This document shows positions 25,915 to 34,669 of a stretch of 54,327 nt of DNA, in pieces. Position 1 is the first letter of the stretch; each line of letters opens with the position of its first letter. This DNA comes from Armatimonadota bacterium (GTDB lineage: Bacteria > Armatimonadota > SYMT01 > JACQGL01), in assembly GCA_016199525.1 (NCBI GenBank), contig JACQGL010000067.1, forward strand, positions 1-54,327. The letters are read 5' to 3'. The translations under genes were made by a program, and so were the position numbers. Below the pieces are notes generated by a model, which saw only the letters and a program-made list of their open reading frames with translations, did not search any database and had not been told where the DNA came from.

Positions 25915-26928
25915 TTAGAACCCCTTCTCGGCCACGAACTCGCACAGGTCCGCCACGCGGTTCGAGTAGCCCCACTCGTTGTCGTACCAGGAAATCACCT
26001 TCACCAGGTTATCCCGAATGGCCATCGTGGACGGCCCGTCCACGATGGACGAGAGCGGGTCACCTTTGAAGTCGGTGGAAACCAGCTCCTCCTCCGTGTA
26101 GCCCAGGATGCCCCGCATCGGGCCCTCGCTTGCCGCCCGGAGGGCGGCATTCAGTGCCTCCACCGTGGTGTTCCGCGATGTAAGTACTACCAGGTCGATA
26201 ACCGACACCGTAGGGATAGGCACGCGGAAGGCAATGCCGTGCATCTTCCCCGCCAGAGCAGGAATGACGCGAGAAATCGCCTTCGCGGCTCCCGTGGAGG
26301 TGGGGATGATATTGCTGAGCGTTGCACGCGCGCGGCGTGGATCCTTGTGCGCCTGGTCCGCCACCCGTTGGTCGTTCGTGGCGGCATGGACGGTAGTCAT
26401 CAGCCCCTTTTCGATCCCCACGGTATCCAGGAGCACCTTTGCCACGGGCGCCAGGCAGTTGGTGGTGCAGGAGGCGTTCGAGATGATGGCATGGCGCCGG
26501 GGATCATAGGCATCCTGGTTGACCCCGAGAACAATGGTAACGTCTTCGTTGGTGGCGGGAGCGGTGATGATAACCTTCTTCGCTCCGCACGAGAGGTGCG
26601 CGCGGGCCTTGTTGCCATCCGTGAATACACCTGCGGACTCGATGACGATATCCACCCCCAGATCGCCCCAGGGGATATCCGCCGGGTTGGCCTGGCGAAA
26701 GACGCGGGCCTGTTCGTCGCCCACGATGAGCGTGTTGTCGCGCACCTCGACGGGCATACCGAACGCGCCGTAGTTGGAGTCGTGGCGCAGAAGGATCGCG
26801 TTCGTTTCCGGATCCACCAAGTCGTTAAGGGCCACCACCTGGATACGGCCCGCGTAGCGCTCACGCATAACGCGGTAGGTAATGCGGCCGATACGGCCAA
26901 ATCCGTTGATCCCAACTCGCACGGGCAT
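25915..26928 (-). CDS. gap: Glyceraldehyde-3-phosphate dehydrogenase, type I
   Basis: 337 residues from ATG 26928, which has AAGGAG ten bases upstream and opens with MPVRVGINGFGRIGR; an upstream in-frame ATG is not used. The catalytic Cys154 sits in SNASCTTNCLAP, with His in MTTVHAATNDQ and the end SWYDNEWGYSNRV. It interconverts glyceraldehyde 3-phosphate and 1,3-bisphosphoglycerate. Asp38 within LNDLVDPE suggests NAD preference. No pgk or tpi is adjacent. It sits upstream of the FBP aldolase/phosphatase, but with its own terminator between them. Confidence 0.95.
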   Translation of the reverse strand: MPVRVGINGFGRIGRITYRVMRERYAGRIQVVALNDLVDPETNAILLRHDSNYGAFGMPVEVRDNTLIVGDEQARVFRQANPADIPWGDLGVDIVIESAGVFTDGNKARAHLSCGAKKVIITAPATNEDVTIVLGVNQDAYDPRRHAIISNASCTTNCLAPVAKVLLDTVGIEKGLMTTVHAATNDQRVADQAHKDPRRARATLSNIIPTSTGAAKAISRVIPALAGKMHGIAFRVPIPTVSVIDLVVLTSRNTTVEALNAALRAASEGPMRGILGYTEEELVSTDFKGDPLSSIVDGPSTMAIRDNLVKVISWYDNEWGYSNRVADLCEFVAEKGF

Positions 26929-27455
26929 GGTTGCCAATCTCCTTGGGGCAGCGCGGGCCCGCAGCCCTGCGGGAGTTCGAGGGGACGCGGGCAACTGCGT
27001 CGTCTACTAGACTTCGGGAGTCCTCTCCTTCGTTGTTCCCCGTAGAACGCTGTTTGCCACAGGGGGGAAAACGGAGGGCGGAGTAAATCCTGTAACGCTG
27101 GGGCACCCGCTACCGCGAGCCCCCAGCCGTGGCGCGGGGCAGGCCCCGCCTGTCAGCCAGGCGCAAGCACTCTATTATACCCCATATGGCTGCCTCCCTG
27201 GTCGACCGCACGGCCAGAGTTACGGCGCTCGATACTCAACCCCGCTACTCCATGCTGAACGAGCGCCTGGCACTCGGCACGACGCGCTCCCGCAGTAAGG
27301 TCATTGTCTCTGCGGCGGCGAACCTGTTTCACGGATTGGCACCCACGCCCGGACTGCCTAAACGCCTGGACTGCTGCGTCGTCGAGTTCGCTTGGCAAGC
27401 GCCGCAGCGCCTGACGAAGAGTGGCGTTCGGGTACGAACACCCAGGTACTCACCA
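26929..27455. other. Divergent region between GAPDH and GH78
   Basis: No gene supported, although one frame stays open into the GH78 gene. It lacks a signal or recognisable motif. Promoters for both genes must lie here, but no confident boxes were found. Confidence 0.3.
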
Positions 27456-30134
27456 ATGCGCACGGTATTCTTCCTGCTGGCGGCGCCGATGGCCGCCGTA
27501 TTCGCCCTCCCATCGCCCAGCCTGTCCCGAAAGCTTTCGGGACCCCTCCCGGGCTGGACAGCCCGCTGGATCTGGGTCGCGGGGGCAGAGGAGCGCCCTC
27601 GTAACTACTACGCTCTCTTCCGCAAGACGTTCAACCTTCCCGCCCTCCCCCGCGCGGCGAGCGTGCGGGTTACCGCCGATAGCCGTTACCAGCTGTTCGT
27701 CAACGGCACGCGCGTGGGCCGCGGCCCGGCCCGCTGCGACCGCCGCTGGCAATCGTACGATGAGTACGATCTCACGCCGCACCTGAAGCTTGGCGGCAAC
27801 GTGGTGGCGGCGCTGGTCCATCACTATGGCGAGTTCACTTTCCAGTACATGCTGGGTCGGGGCGGCTTTCTGCTGGATGGCGAGGTGGTGCTGCCAGGCG
27901 AGGAGCGGGTGCCGCTTCATACGGATGCCTCCTGGCGGGCACGGCCGGCCACAGCCTGGCAGCGACCTCCCGGGGGCGGGCCACGGATAAACATTATGCT
28001 GGGCTACCATGAGGTCTACGACGCGCGGCAGGAGGAGGTGGGCTGGCAATCGGCGCGGTTCGACGATTCCGGATGGCCGCGGGCGGCGGAGATCGGCCCG
28101 CCGGGAATGGAGCCCTGGCCGCGCCTTGTTCCCCGTGAGATCCCGCCGATGGCGGAGCGCCCGATGGCCGCCGTACGCGTGCTGGAGATCGCAGAGGTGG
28201 AGCCCGCCGCCGCGCCGCGCGTGAACCTCCCCTCTCCAGCGGACGGGAAAGCGGGGAGCGCTGCCTCCCTGACGCAACCGGAGTCCCAGCCCCAGGACTT
28301 GCCCTCCCAGATCATGGCGAAGGAGGCGCGCCGGCCGCTGGTACAGGGGAAGGTCTCGCGTCCGGAAGCGATCCTGCGGCGTGGGGCAGGAGCAACCGTG
28401 CACACGGCCCCGGGGGCGGATGTGTCGTTCCTTATCGACTTCGGCCGCGAGGTGACGGGCTATCCTCACTTCCGCGTGCGCGGGGCGCGCGGTGGGGAGA
28501 TCATCGATATGGGTTATGGGGAGGCGCTCGACGCGCCGGGCGGCGGCTTCCTCCCCCCGGCCAGCGGCCAGATCGGCCGCCTGGATCCCGACCACGGCGG
28601 TATGCACTACGCGGATCGCTTTATCTGTCGCCCGGGTAGCCAGGAGTTCCAGACGTTCGATAAGCGCGCCTTCCGCTATATGCAGGTGGATGTGCGCCAT
28701 GCCCCCGAGGGGATTCGGCTGGACGATGTGGGCCTTCTGTTTTCCACCTATCCGGTAGAGTACCGTGGAGAGTTCCGCTGCTCGGACGAACGCCTGAACC
28801 AGATCTGGGAGATGGGGCGGTGGACGGTGCAGCTGAACATGGAGGACGGCTATACCGATTGCCCCCATCGCGAGCGCGGCCAGTGGTGGGGCGACGTACG
28901 CGTGGAAGCACTGATCAACTACTACGCCTTCGGCGACCCCCTCCTGATGCGCAAGGCGCTCCGCCAGAAGGCGCAGTCCCAGAGCGAGGAAGGCATCACC
29001 TGGGGGGTTTACCCGACGAGCTGGGAGGGAGGGCGGCTGTCAGATTTCACCCTCATCTGGATCTATTCACTCTGGGAATACTACTGGTTCACTGGCGACC
29101 TTTCCCTGGCGCGAGAGCTCTATCCAAACGTCCGCCGTGCCCTCGATGTCTTCTTCGAGCCCCGGCGCAGCGCTGCCGGGCTCCTGGCTGACCTCCCCTA
29201 CTGGGTGCTCATCGACTGGGCGGGTGTGGACAAGCGCGGTGAGGGAGCTGCCCTGAACGCCTTCTACATCCACGCTCTGGAGGCGGCCCGCGACCTGGGC
29301 CGGCTGGTGGGTGACTCCGCCGCCGCCGATCGCTACGCCGCTCTGGCGGAGCAGGTCCGCACGGCGTTCAACCGCCGCTTCTGGGATGAAGCGCAAGGCT
29401 GTTACCGCGATTGCTTCGCCGATGGAAAGCTCAGTGATACGGTTAGTGAGCAAACAAACTCTCTGGCCGTCCTCTGGGACATCGCCGATGAAGGCCGCCG
29501 CCGCCGCGTGCTGGACCGCATCCGTCCCGACTACGCCGCGGCCCCGACGGTCCGCGCCGGCTCGCCCTATTTCTCCTTCTACGTGCTCGCGGCGCTGTAT
29601 CGCGCCGACCGGCACGAGCAGGCGCTGGCTTATATTCGGGAGCGGTGGGGGCGGATGCTCGACTGGGGAGCCACCACCTGCTGGGAGGTGTGGGAGCCCA
29701 CCAACAGCCTCTGCCACGGGTGGTCCGCGGGGCCGACGCACGACCTGCCCGCCGAATTCCTGGGGGTGAAGCCGCTGGCCGCCGGCTGGCGAGAGTTCCT
29801 GGTGCGGCCGCGAATGGCTGACCTCCGCTGGGCGCGGGGCGCGGTACCTACCCCGTGGGGAGAAATCCACACCCGCTGGCAGCGTGCACCCCATCGGATA
29901 GAGATGGCGGTCACCGTTCCACCGGGCACCACGGCGATGGTTGTCGTGCCCACCACGGGCCTGCGCACGCCGGAAGTACGGGTGAATGGGGAGGTCCGGC
30001 GCCCGCGCGGCGTGGATCTACTTCCCGCTCTGCCCGGCCTCACCTTGAGGGAGGGCGAGCGGCTGTTCCGCGTCACCCGGCCGGGGAGCTACCGGTTCGT
30101 GGCGAAGGGATCGTTCAGCAGCATCAGGGATTGA
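27456..30134 (+). CDS. Secreted alpha-L-rhamnosidase (GH78)
   Basis: The ATG at 27456 is chosen because it begins a signal peptide (MRTVFFLLAAPMAAVFA); the frame stays open upstream without signal. The 892-residue protein has an N-terminal beta-sandwich (about 30-200, TARWIWVAGAE...), a second sandwich, and the (alpha/alpha)6 barrel with the GH78 hallmark DGYTDCPHRERGQWWGD containing the presumed general acid region. A C-terminal sandwich follows (from about 800). It would release rhamnose from plant or microbial glycans outside the cytoplasm. A 20-bp palindrome sits in its coding start. It is followed 13 bp later by an aminotransferase gene. Confidence 0.85.
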   Translation: MRTVFFLLAAPMAAVFALPSPSLSRKLSGPLPGWTARWIWVAGAEERPRNYYALFRKTFNLPALPRAASVRVTADSRYQLFVNGTRVGRGPARCDRRWQSYDEYDLTPHLKLGGNVVAALVHHYGEFTFQYMLGRGGFLLDGEVVLPGEERVPLHTDASWRARPATAWQRPPGGGPRINIMLGYHEVYDARQEEVGWQSARFDDSGWPRAAEIGPPGMEPWPRLVPREIPPMAERPMAAVRVLEIAEVEPAAAPRVNLPSPADGKAGSAASLTQPESQPQDLPSQIMAKEARRPLVQGKVSRPEAILRRGAGATVHTAPGADVSFLIDFGREVTGYPHFRVRGARGGEIIDMGYGEALDAPGGGFLPPASGQIGRLDPDHGGMHYADRFICRPGSQEFQTFDKRAFRYMQVDVRHAPEGIRLDDVGLLFSTYPVEYRGEFRCSDERLNQIWEMGRWTVQLNMEDGYTDCPHRERGQWWGDVRVEALINYYAFGDPLLMRKALRQKAQSQSEEGITWGVYPTSWEGGRLSDFTLIWIYSLWEYYWFTGDLSLARELYPNVRRALDVFFEPRRSAAGLLADLPYWVLIDWAGVDKRGEGAALNAFYIHALEAARDLGRLVGDSAAADRYAALAEQVRTAFNRRFWDEAQGCYRDCFADGKLSDTVSEQTNSLAVLWDIADEGRRRRVLDRIRPDYAAAPTVRAGSPYFSFYVLAALYRADRHEQALAYIRERWGRMLDWGATTCWEVWEPTNSLCHGWSAGPTHDLPAEFLGVKPLAAGWREFLVRPRMADLRWARGAVPTPWGEIHTRWQRAPHRIEMAVTVPPGTTAMVVVPTTGLRTPEVRVNGEVRRPRGVDLLPALPGLTLREGERLFRVTRPGSYRFVAKGSFSSIRD
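27524..27543. repeat. 20-bp perfect palindrome inside the GH78 coding start
   Basis: GTCCCGAAAGCTTTCGGGAC encodes the segment just after the signal peptide (SRKLSG). It shares the CCCGAAAGCTTTCGGG core with the intergenic palindrome at 10429-10448. Confidence 0.75.
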
Positions 30135-30147
30135 GGAAACTCCGACC

Positions 30148-31311
30148 GTGAACATCTCCCATCGCGCGGCATCTTTCCAGGAATCGGTCATCCGCGAGAT
30201 GACACGACTCCACGTTCTGTACGGGGGCGTGAACCTGGCGCAGGGGTTTCCGGACTTCGATCCGCCGCCAGAGATCATTGAGGCTGCCTGCCGGGCCCTG
30301 CACGAGGGCTGCAACCAGTACTCGATCACCTGGGGCACGCCCCGCCTGCGGGAGGCGGTCGCCCGCCACGCCACGGAGTTCCTGCGCATCCCCGCCGACC
30401 CGGATACCAACGTCACCATCACCTGCGGGGCGACGGAGGCGATGATCGCCGCCCTGATGGCCCTCCTCAACCCGGGTGATGAGGTGGTGATCTTCGCGCC
30501 GTTCTACGAGAATTATGGCCCTGATGCCATCCTCTCCAGCGCGCTGCCTCGCTATGTAGCCCTGCGGGAGCCGGACTGGCGCTTCGATCCCGAGGAGCTG
30601 GCCGCCGCCTTTACACCTCGCACGCGGGCAGTGATCGTCAACACGCCGCACAATCCCACGGGCCACGTGTTCACGCGCGCGGAACTGGAAACCATCGCCG
30701 AATTGTGCCTGCGCCACGACGCCTTTGCGGTGACGGATGAGATCTACGAGCGCATCCTCTATGACGACCGCGAGCACGTCGCCATCGGCAGCCTGGATGG
30801 CATGCGGGAACGAACGGTGACTATTAGCGGGGCGAGCAAGACGTTCTCGGTTACCGGCTGGCGGCTGGGATGGGCGATTGCGCCACCGGAGGCATCCATC
30901 GGCATACGCCGCGTCCACGACTTTCTCACCGTGGGCGCGCCGCACCCGCTGCAGGAAGCGGCCGTTACCGCCCTCAACCTGCCCGCTACCTACTACCGGC
31001 AGCTGGTCCGCGACTACACCGCGCGCCGCAACCGGATGGTGCAGATCATCCAGGCGGCGGGGATGCGGCCGTTCGTCCCCGAGGGGGCCTACTACGCGAT
31101 GGCGGACATCAGCCCCTTCGGCGCCCGGGACGACGTGGAGTTCACGATGTACCTGGTCAAAGAGGTGGGTGTAGCGGTGGTGCCGGGGAGCAGTTTCTAC
31201 CCGGCGGGCTGGCCGCAGGGGAAGCAGCGCATCCGGTTCGCCTTCCCCAAACGGCTGGAGACGCTGGCGGCGGCGGAAGCGCGGCTGGTACCTGCCTTAT
31301 CGGGGCGGTGA
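30148..31311 (+). CDS. Class I/II PLP-dependent aminotransferase
   Basis: 387 residues starting at GTG 30148 (GAGG upstream). Fold type I aminotransferase: Asn169 (TPHNPTG), Asp197 and Tyr200 (TDEIYE), Schiff-base Lys231 (SGASKTFSVTGWRLGW) and the substrate-carboxylate Arg in IRFAFPK. The GVNLAQGFPDFDPP opening fits the kynurenine/glutamine-transaminase and methionine-aminotransferase branch, so it may act on aromatic or sulphur amino acids. It lies 13 bp after GH78, probably co-transcribed by chance of layout rather than by function. Confidence 0.88.
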   Translation: MNISHRAASFQESVIREMTRLHVLYGGVNLAQGFPDFDPPPEIIEAACRALHEGCNQYSITWGTPRLREAVARHATEFLRIPADPDTNVTITCGATEAMIAALMALLNPGDEVVIFAPFYENYGPDAILSSALPRYVALREPDWRFDPEELAAAFTPRTRAVIVNTPHNPTGHVFTRAELETIAELCLRHDAFAVTDEIYERILYDDREHVAIGSLDGMRERTVTISGASKTFSVTGWRLGWAIAPPEASIGIRRVHDFLTVGAPHPLQEAAVTALNLPATYYRQLVRDYTARRNRMVQIIQAAGMRPFVPEGAYYAMADISPFGARDDVEFTMYLVKEVGVAVVPGSSFYPAGWPQGKQRIRFAFPKRLETLAAAEARLVPALSGR

Positions 31312-32012
31312 GGGTAGGGGCCCGAACGCGTTTGGGGCGGCGCCGAGCGGGAAGGGCAGAGACGTCCTGGCCGTGGCGGCGGCTCGCCTCAAACGTAGCC
31401 CGACAAGCCATGCGCAATACACGGCTCTGGCACCCACCGGGAGGGCCTGGGATGGGGGACTACGGTCGCAGAAGCTTTTGCATCCCGCGCAGGATGAGCC
31501 AGCCGAACGGCCCCTCACCGCGACCAACCGGAGCACCACGGCCGGGTCCCGGATCGGCCAAAACCCGGACTGCCCCCCCTTCACCTCGATGTAGCCAACC
31601 GGGGAAGCGATCACGCCGCCCCCGCCGCCCGCGCCTTCCTCACCCAACCGCTGCCGGCCGCCGCCTCCGCCAAAGCCTCACCGCGCGGTAACCACAGGGA
31701 TCATGGTCACCCCGTAGCGCCTACCGGCCCCGATTTCATCGGGCCAGTAGCTCCAGTTCGCGCTCGATGTTTGTGGTCATCAGCGTCCTCCCGTTGTTTG
31801 ATTACCCCGCCCGCCAGCGAAGTTTGCCCGCTCCAGAACCCAGGTCAGCAAGCATTCTCTTGTCAACTGAATGAGCGCTATTGCCCCACCTTCCCTCTAT
31901 CTTTGGATTAGGGGTCATAGAGAATATCAATCTGGCGGATGGATTTTAGCGAAGTATGCTGGTCTAAGGTAAAGCAGTCGCTCATTCCCCACAGAACCGA
32001 GGAGGAACTCAC
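31312..32012. other. Long spacer with a decayed small gene
   Basis: Just after the aminotransferase stop, CCCGAACG-CGTTTGGG (31321 on) is a variant of the dispersed palindrome. On the minus strand near 31780 a ribosome site (GGGAGG) and ATG start MTTNIERELELLAR, then a stop. One base over, the text continues as PDEIGAGRRYGVTMIPVVTAR, and later VIASPVGYIEVKGG. This looks like a frameshifted small gene of unknown family. The rest shows no gene. Promoter boxes for the porin are not clear. Confidence 0.35.
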
Positions 32013-33443
32013 GTGCCACGCACCGCCCTTATCGGCACCCTGGCGCTGGTGTTGCTGTCTACCACTCCCGGCTTCGGGCAGCAGCCATCGCCACCCGCGG
32101 CCCCGGTTTTGCCCGCGGAGGTTCAGGCGTTGCGGGAGGAACTGGCGCGGCTTCAGCGCGAGGCGGAGGAACGCCAGAAGCAGCAGGAAGAGCGCATCCG
32201 GGCTCTCGAGCGACAGGTGCAAGCGCTGCAGAAGCGTGCGCCCGCCCCGATTTCACCGGGGCCGTCTGAACCCGGCCCCGTCACCGTCCGGCCGGGCTTC
32301 AAGGCGCGGCTGTATGGCTTCGCGCGGGCGGACGTGGATGTGGACTCCCGCCGGATGTTCGCCGGCCCGCACCTGCCGTTCTGGGTGCTCTCCCCCCAAG
32401 ATCCGCGCGCCGCCAATCGCACCGACGGCGACTTTTCGATTCACCCTCGTCTCACCCGCCTGGGTCTGGACACGGAAGCCCCGCCAGTCGGAATTCTGGG
32501 TGATGCCAAACTCACCGGCAAGCTCGAAATTGACTTCTTTAATATCTTACCGGATCGGAACTCGGCGACTTCCAACTCCCGCGCCTTCGTTCGTATGCGG
32601 CACGGGTACGGGCGGCTCGACTGGCAGCGCGCCCACTTCCTCTTCGGCCAGACGTGGGATCTGATCTCACCCCTCTTCCCCATGGCGAACGACGACGTGG
32701 TGATGTGGACCGCCGGTAACCTGGGGGACCGGCGTCCCCAGTTGCGCTTTGTGTGGGAACCCACGGCTGGAAAGGGCAAGGCCAGCCTGGGCGTGATGGT
32801 CGGCTCTCCGGGCGCCGTGGACTCCCAGGACCTGGACGCGGACCAGGTAGTGGACGGTGAAGAGAGCCGCCGGCCCACGCTCCAGGCACGGGTGGCCCTG
32901 AATCAGCCCTCCTGGGTGGCCGGGCAGACCTGGGAGGCGGGCCTCTGGGGCCACAGCGGCCAGTTCCGTATCGATCGTAACAAGGCGGTCAGCGGCCACC
33001 GGTCCTTCAACAGCCAGGCCCTCGGGATTGACCTCCGCCTGCCGCTTACCAAGAAGCTGCTTCTCCAGGGAGAGGGGTGGTTTGGCAAGGCGCTGGCCGA
33101 CGTGCGCGGCGGCGTGGGCCAGAATATCAACACCATCACCGGCGAAGAGGTGCACTCCCACGGCGGCTGGGCGGAGCTGCTGTACCAGTTCAACGAGATC
33201 TACACCCTGGGCGGCGGCTTTACCATCGACGACCCCAAGAACGAGGACGTGACCCCCTTCACGGGCGCCAACCAGACCGCCGTGGGCCGGACCCTGAACC
33301 GCTCTTACTACGTCGTGAACCGCCTGAACCTGGGAAGCGGTTTGACGGTGGGCATCGACTGGATGCTGTTCCACACGCAGTTTCGCGGGCTGGATCCCGG
33401 TACCAACAACCGCTGGAACATCTGGCTACGACACGCCTTCTAG
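32013..33443 (+). CDS. Outer-membrane beta-barrel porin (DcaP-like)
   Basis: 476 residues from GTG 32013 with AGGAGG seven bases upstream. Signal peptide (LIGTLALVLLSTTPGFG-Q), then a coiled coil (about 40-80, EVQALREELARLQREAEERQ), as in DcaP-type trimeric porins. A beta-barrel of alternating strands follows, with the final residue Phe (WLRHAF), the BAM recognition signal. It would let small solutes cross the outer membrane, and it is direct evidence that the organism is diderm. Substrate unknown. Followed 179 bp later by the Gfo/Idh/MocA gene. Confidence 0.82.
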   Translation: MPRTALIGTLALVLLSTTPGFGQQPSPPAAPVLPAEVQALREELARLQREAEERQKQQEERIRALERQVQALQKRAPAPISPGPSEPGPVTVRPGFKARLYGFARADVDVDSRRMFAGPHLPFWVLSPQDPRAANRTDGDFSIHPRLTRLGLDTEAPPVGILGDAKLTGKLEIDFFNILPDRNSATSNSRAFVRMRHGYGRLDWQRAHFLFGQTWDLISPLFPMANDDVVMWTAGNLGDRRPQLRFVWEPTAGKGKASLGVMVGSPGAVDSQDLDADQVVDGEESRRPTLQARVALNQPSWVAGQTWEAGLWGHSGQFRIDRNKAVSGHRSFNSQALGIDLRLPLTKKLLLQGEGWFGKALADVRGGVGQNINTITGEEVHSHGGWAELLYQFNEIYTLGGGFTIDDPKNEDVTPFTGANQTAVGRTLNRSYYVVNRLNLGSGLTVGIDWMLFHTQFRGLDPGTNNRWNIWLRHAF

Positions 33444-33622
33444 CCAGAGGGATGTCGCGTGGGTGCAGGGGCCTTACTCGGCCGCAGCGAGACGGGCAAG
33501 AAATAAGGGAACGCCAAAACGGGGAAACGAAGATAAAGAGAAGACGAGGAAACGGATCTGGGCGAGCCTTCATCATCCGGCCTGTTGCCTCGTTGTGTCA
33601 TCCCTTCGTCTCTCCTGAAACC
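33444..33622. other. Purine-skewed spacer
   Basis: Dominated by AAACG/GGAAACGA words (33495-33560). Similar skewed text occurs in other spacers of the window. No gene. Confidence 0.35.
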
Positions 33623-34663
33623 ATGGCAACCTTGAACATCGGCATCATCGGCGCGGGAGGAATCGTCCGGCGGCGGCACCTGCCGGAGTTGAAGCTAATT
33701 CCCGCTGTGCGCGTGGTGGCGGTCTGCAACCGCACGCGAGCCACGGCGGAGGCAGTGGCGCAGGAATGGGGCATCCCCCGCGTGACCACCGATTGGCACG
33801 ACGTGCTGGCGATGGACGACGTGGACGCGGTGTTCATCGGCACGTGGCCCAATATGCACGCGGAGGTGAGCATTGCCGCCCTGAATGCGGGCAAGCACGT
33901 CTTCTGCCAGGCGCGGATGGCGCGCAACCTGGCGGAGGCACGCGCCATGCTCCGCGCCGCTCGCGAGCACCCGGATCGGGCCACTATGCTCTGCCCTGCC
34001 CCGCACGGGATGCGTGGGGACCGCGTCATCCGCCGCCTCTTATCCGAAGGCTTCCTCGGTGAGCCGCGCGAGGTCCACGCCACCGGCTTCTCCGCTGCCA
34101 ACCTGGACCCGAAGACGCCCCTCCACTGGCGGCAGAACTTCGATATCCAGGGCTATAACACGCTGACGCTGGGGATGTGGATCGAAGTGATTCACCGCTG
34201 GCTGGGCACCCACCGGCTGGTGACCGCGATCCTGAAGACTCACACCCCCCTGCGTGCCGATCCGGAGACAGGGGTGTGCGTGCCGGTGCGGATTGCGGAG
34301 AGCGTGGCTATCGCCGCCGAGATGGAGAACGGCGCTCTCGCCGGTTACCACTTTAGCGGCGTTGCCCCCAACGCTCCGCACAACCGGATCGAGATCTACG
34401 GCACGGGCGGCACGCTGATCTACGACCTGGACACCGACGAGATCTTCGGCGCGCGGTCGGACGAGCAGGGACGGCGGCCTATCCCCATCCCGCCGGGGGA
34501 AGCGCGAGAGTGGACGGTGGAGGCGGATTTCGTCCGCGCGGTGCGCGAGGGCGGCGCCACGGAGCCTTCGTTTGCAGACGGCGTGCGATATATGGAGTTC
34601 ACGGAGGCGGTATATCTTTCCGCGCAGCGACGGGAGACGATCGCGCTGCCGCTGCCAGAATGA
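33623..34663 (+). CDS. Gfo/Idh/MocA-family oxidoreductase, atypical
   Basis: 346 residues from ATG 33623; an upstream open frame overlaps the porin and is rejected. The N-terminal Rossmann fold begins LNIGIIGAGGIVRRRHLPEL. The family's usual EKP motif, whose lysine helps catalysis, is replaced: the text reads GKHVFCQARMARNLAEA instead of KHVxxEKPxA. The C-terminal alpha/beta domain (about 125-340) is present. It could be a dehydrogenase with an altered active site or a non-catalytic binder. The ribosome site is weak. The gene is convergent with the ABC transporter operon. Confidence 0.78.
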   Translation: MATLNIGIIGAGGIVRRRHLPELKLIPAVRVVAVCNRTRATAEAVAQEWGIPRVTTDWHDVLAMDDVDAVFIGTWPNMHAEVSIAALNAGKHVFCQARMARNLAEARAMLRAAREHPDRATMLCPAPHGMRGDRVIRRLLSEGFLGEPREVHATGFSAANLDPKTPLHWRQNFDIQGYNTLTLGMWIEVIHRWLGTHRLVTAILKTHTPLRADPETGVCVPVRIAESVAIAAEMENGALAGYHFSGVAPNAPHNRIEIYGTGGTLIYDLDTDEIFGARSDEQGRRPIPIPPGEAREWTVEADFVRAVREGGATEPSFADGVRYMEFTEAVYLSAQRRETIALPLPE

Positions 34664-34669
34664 CACCCG

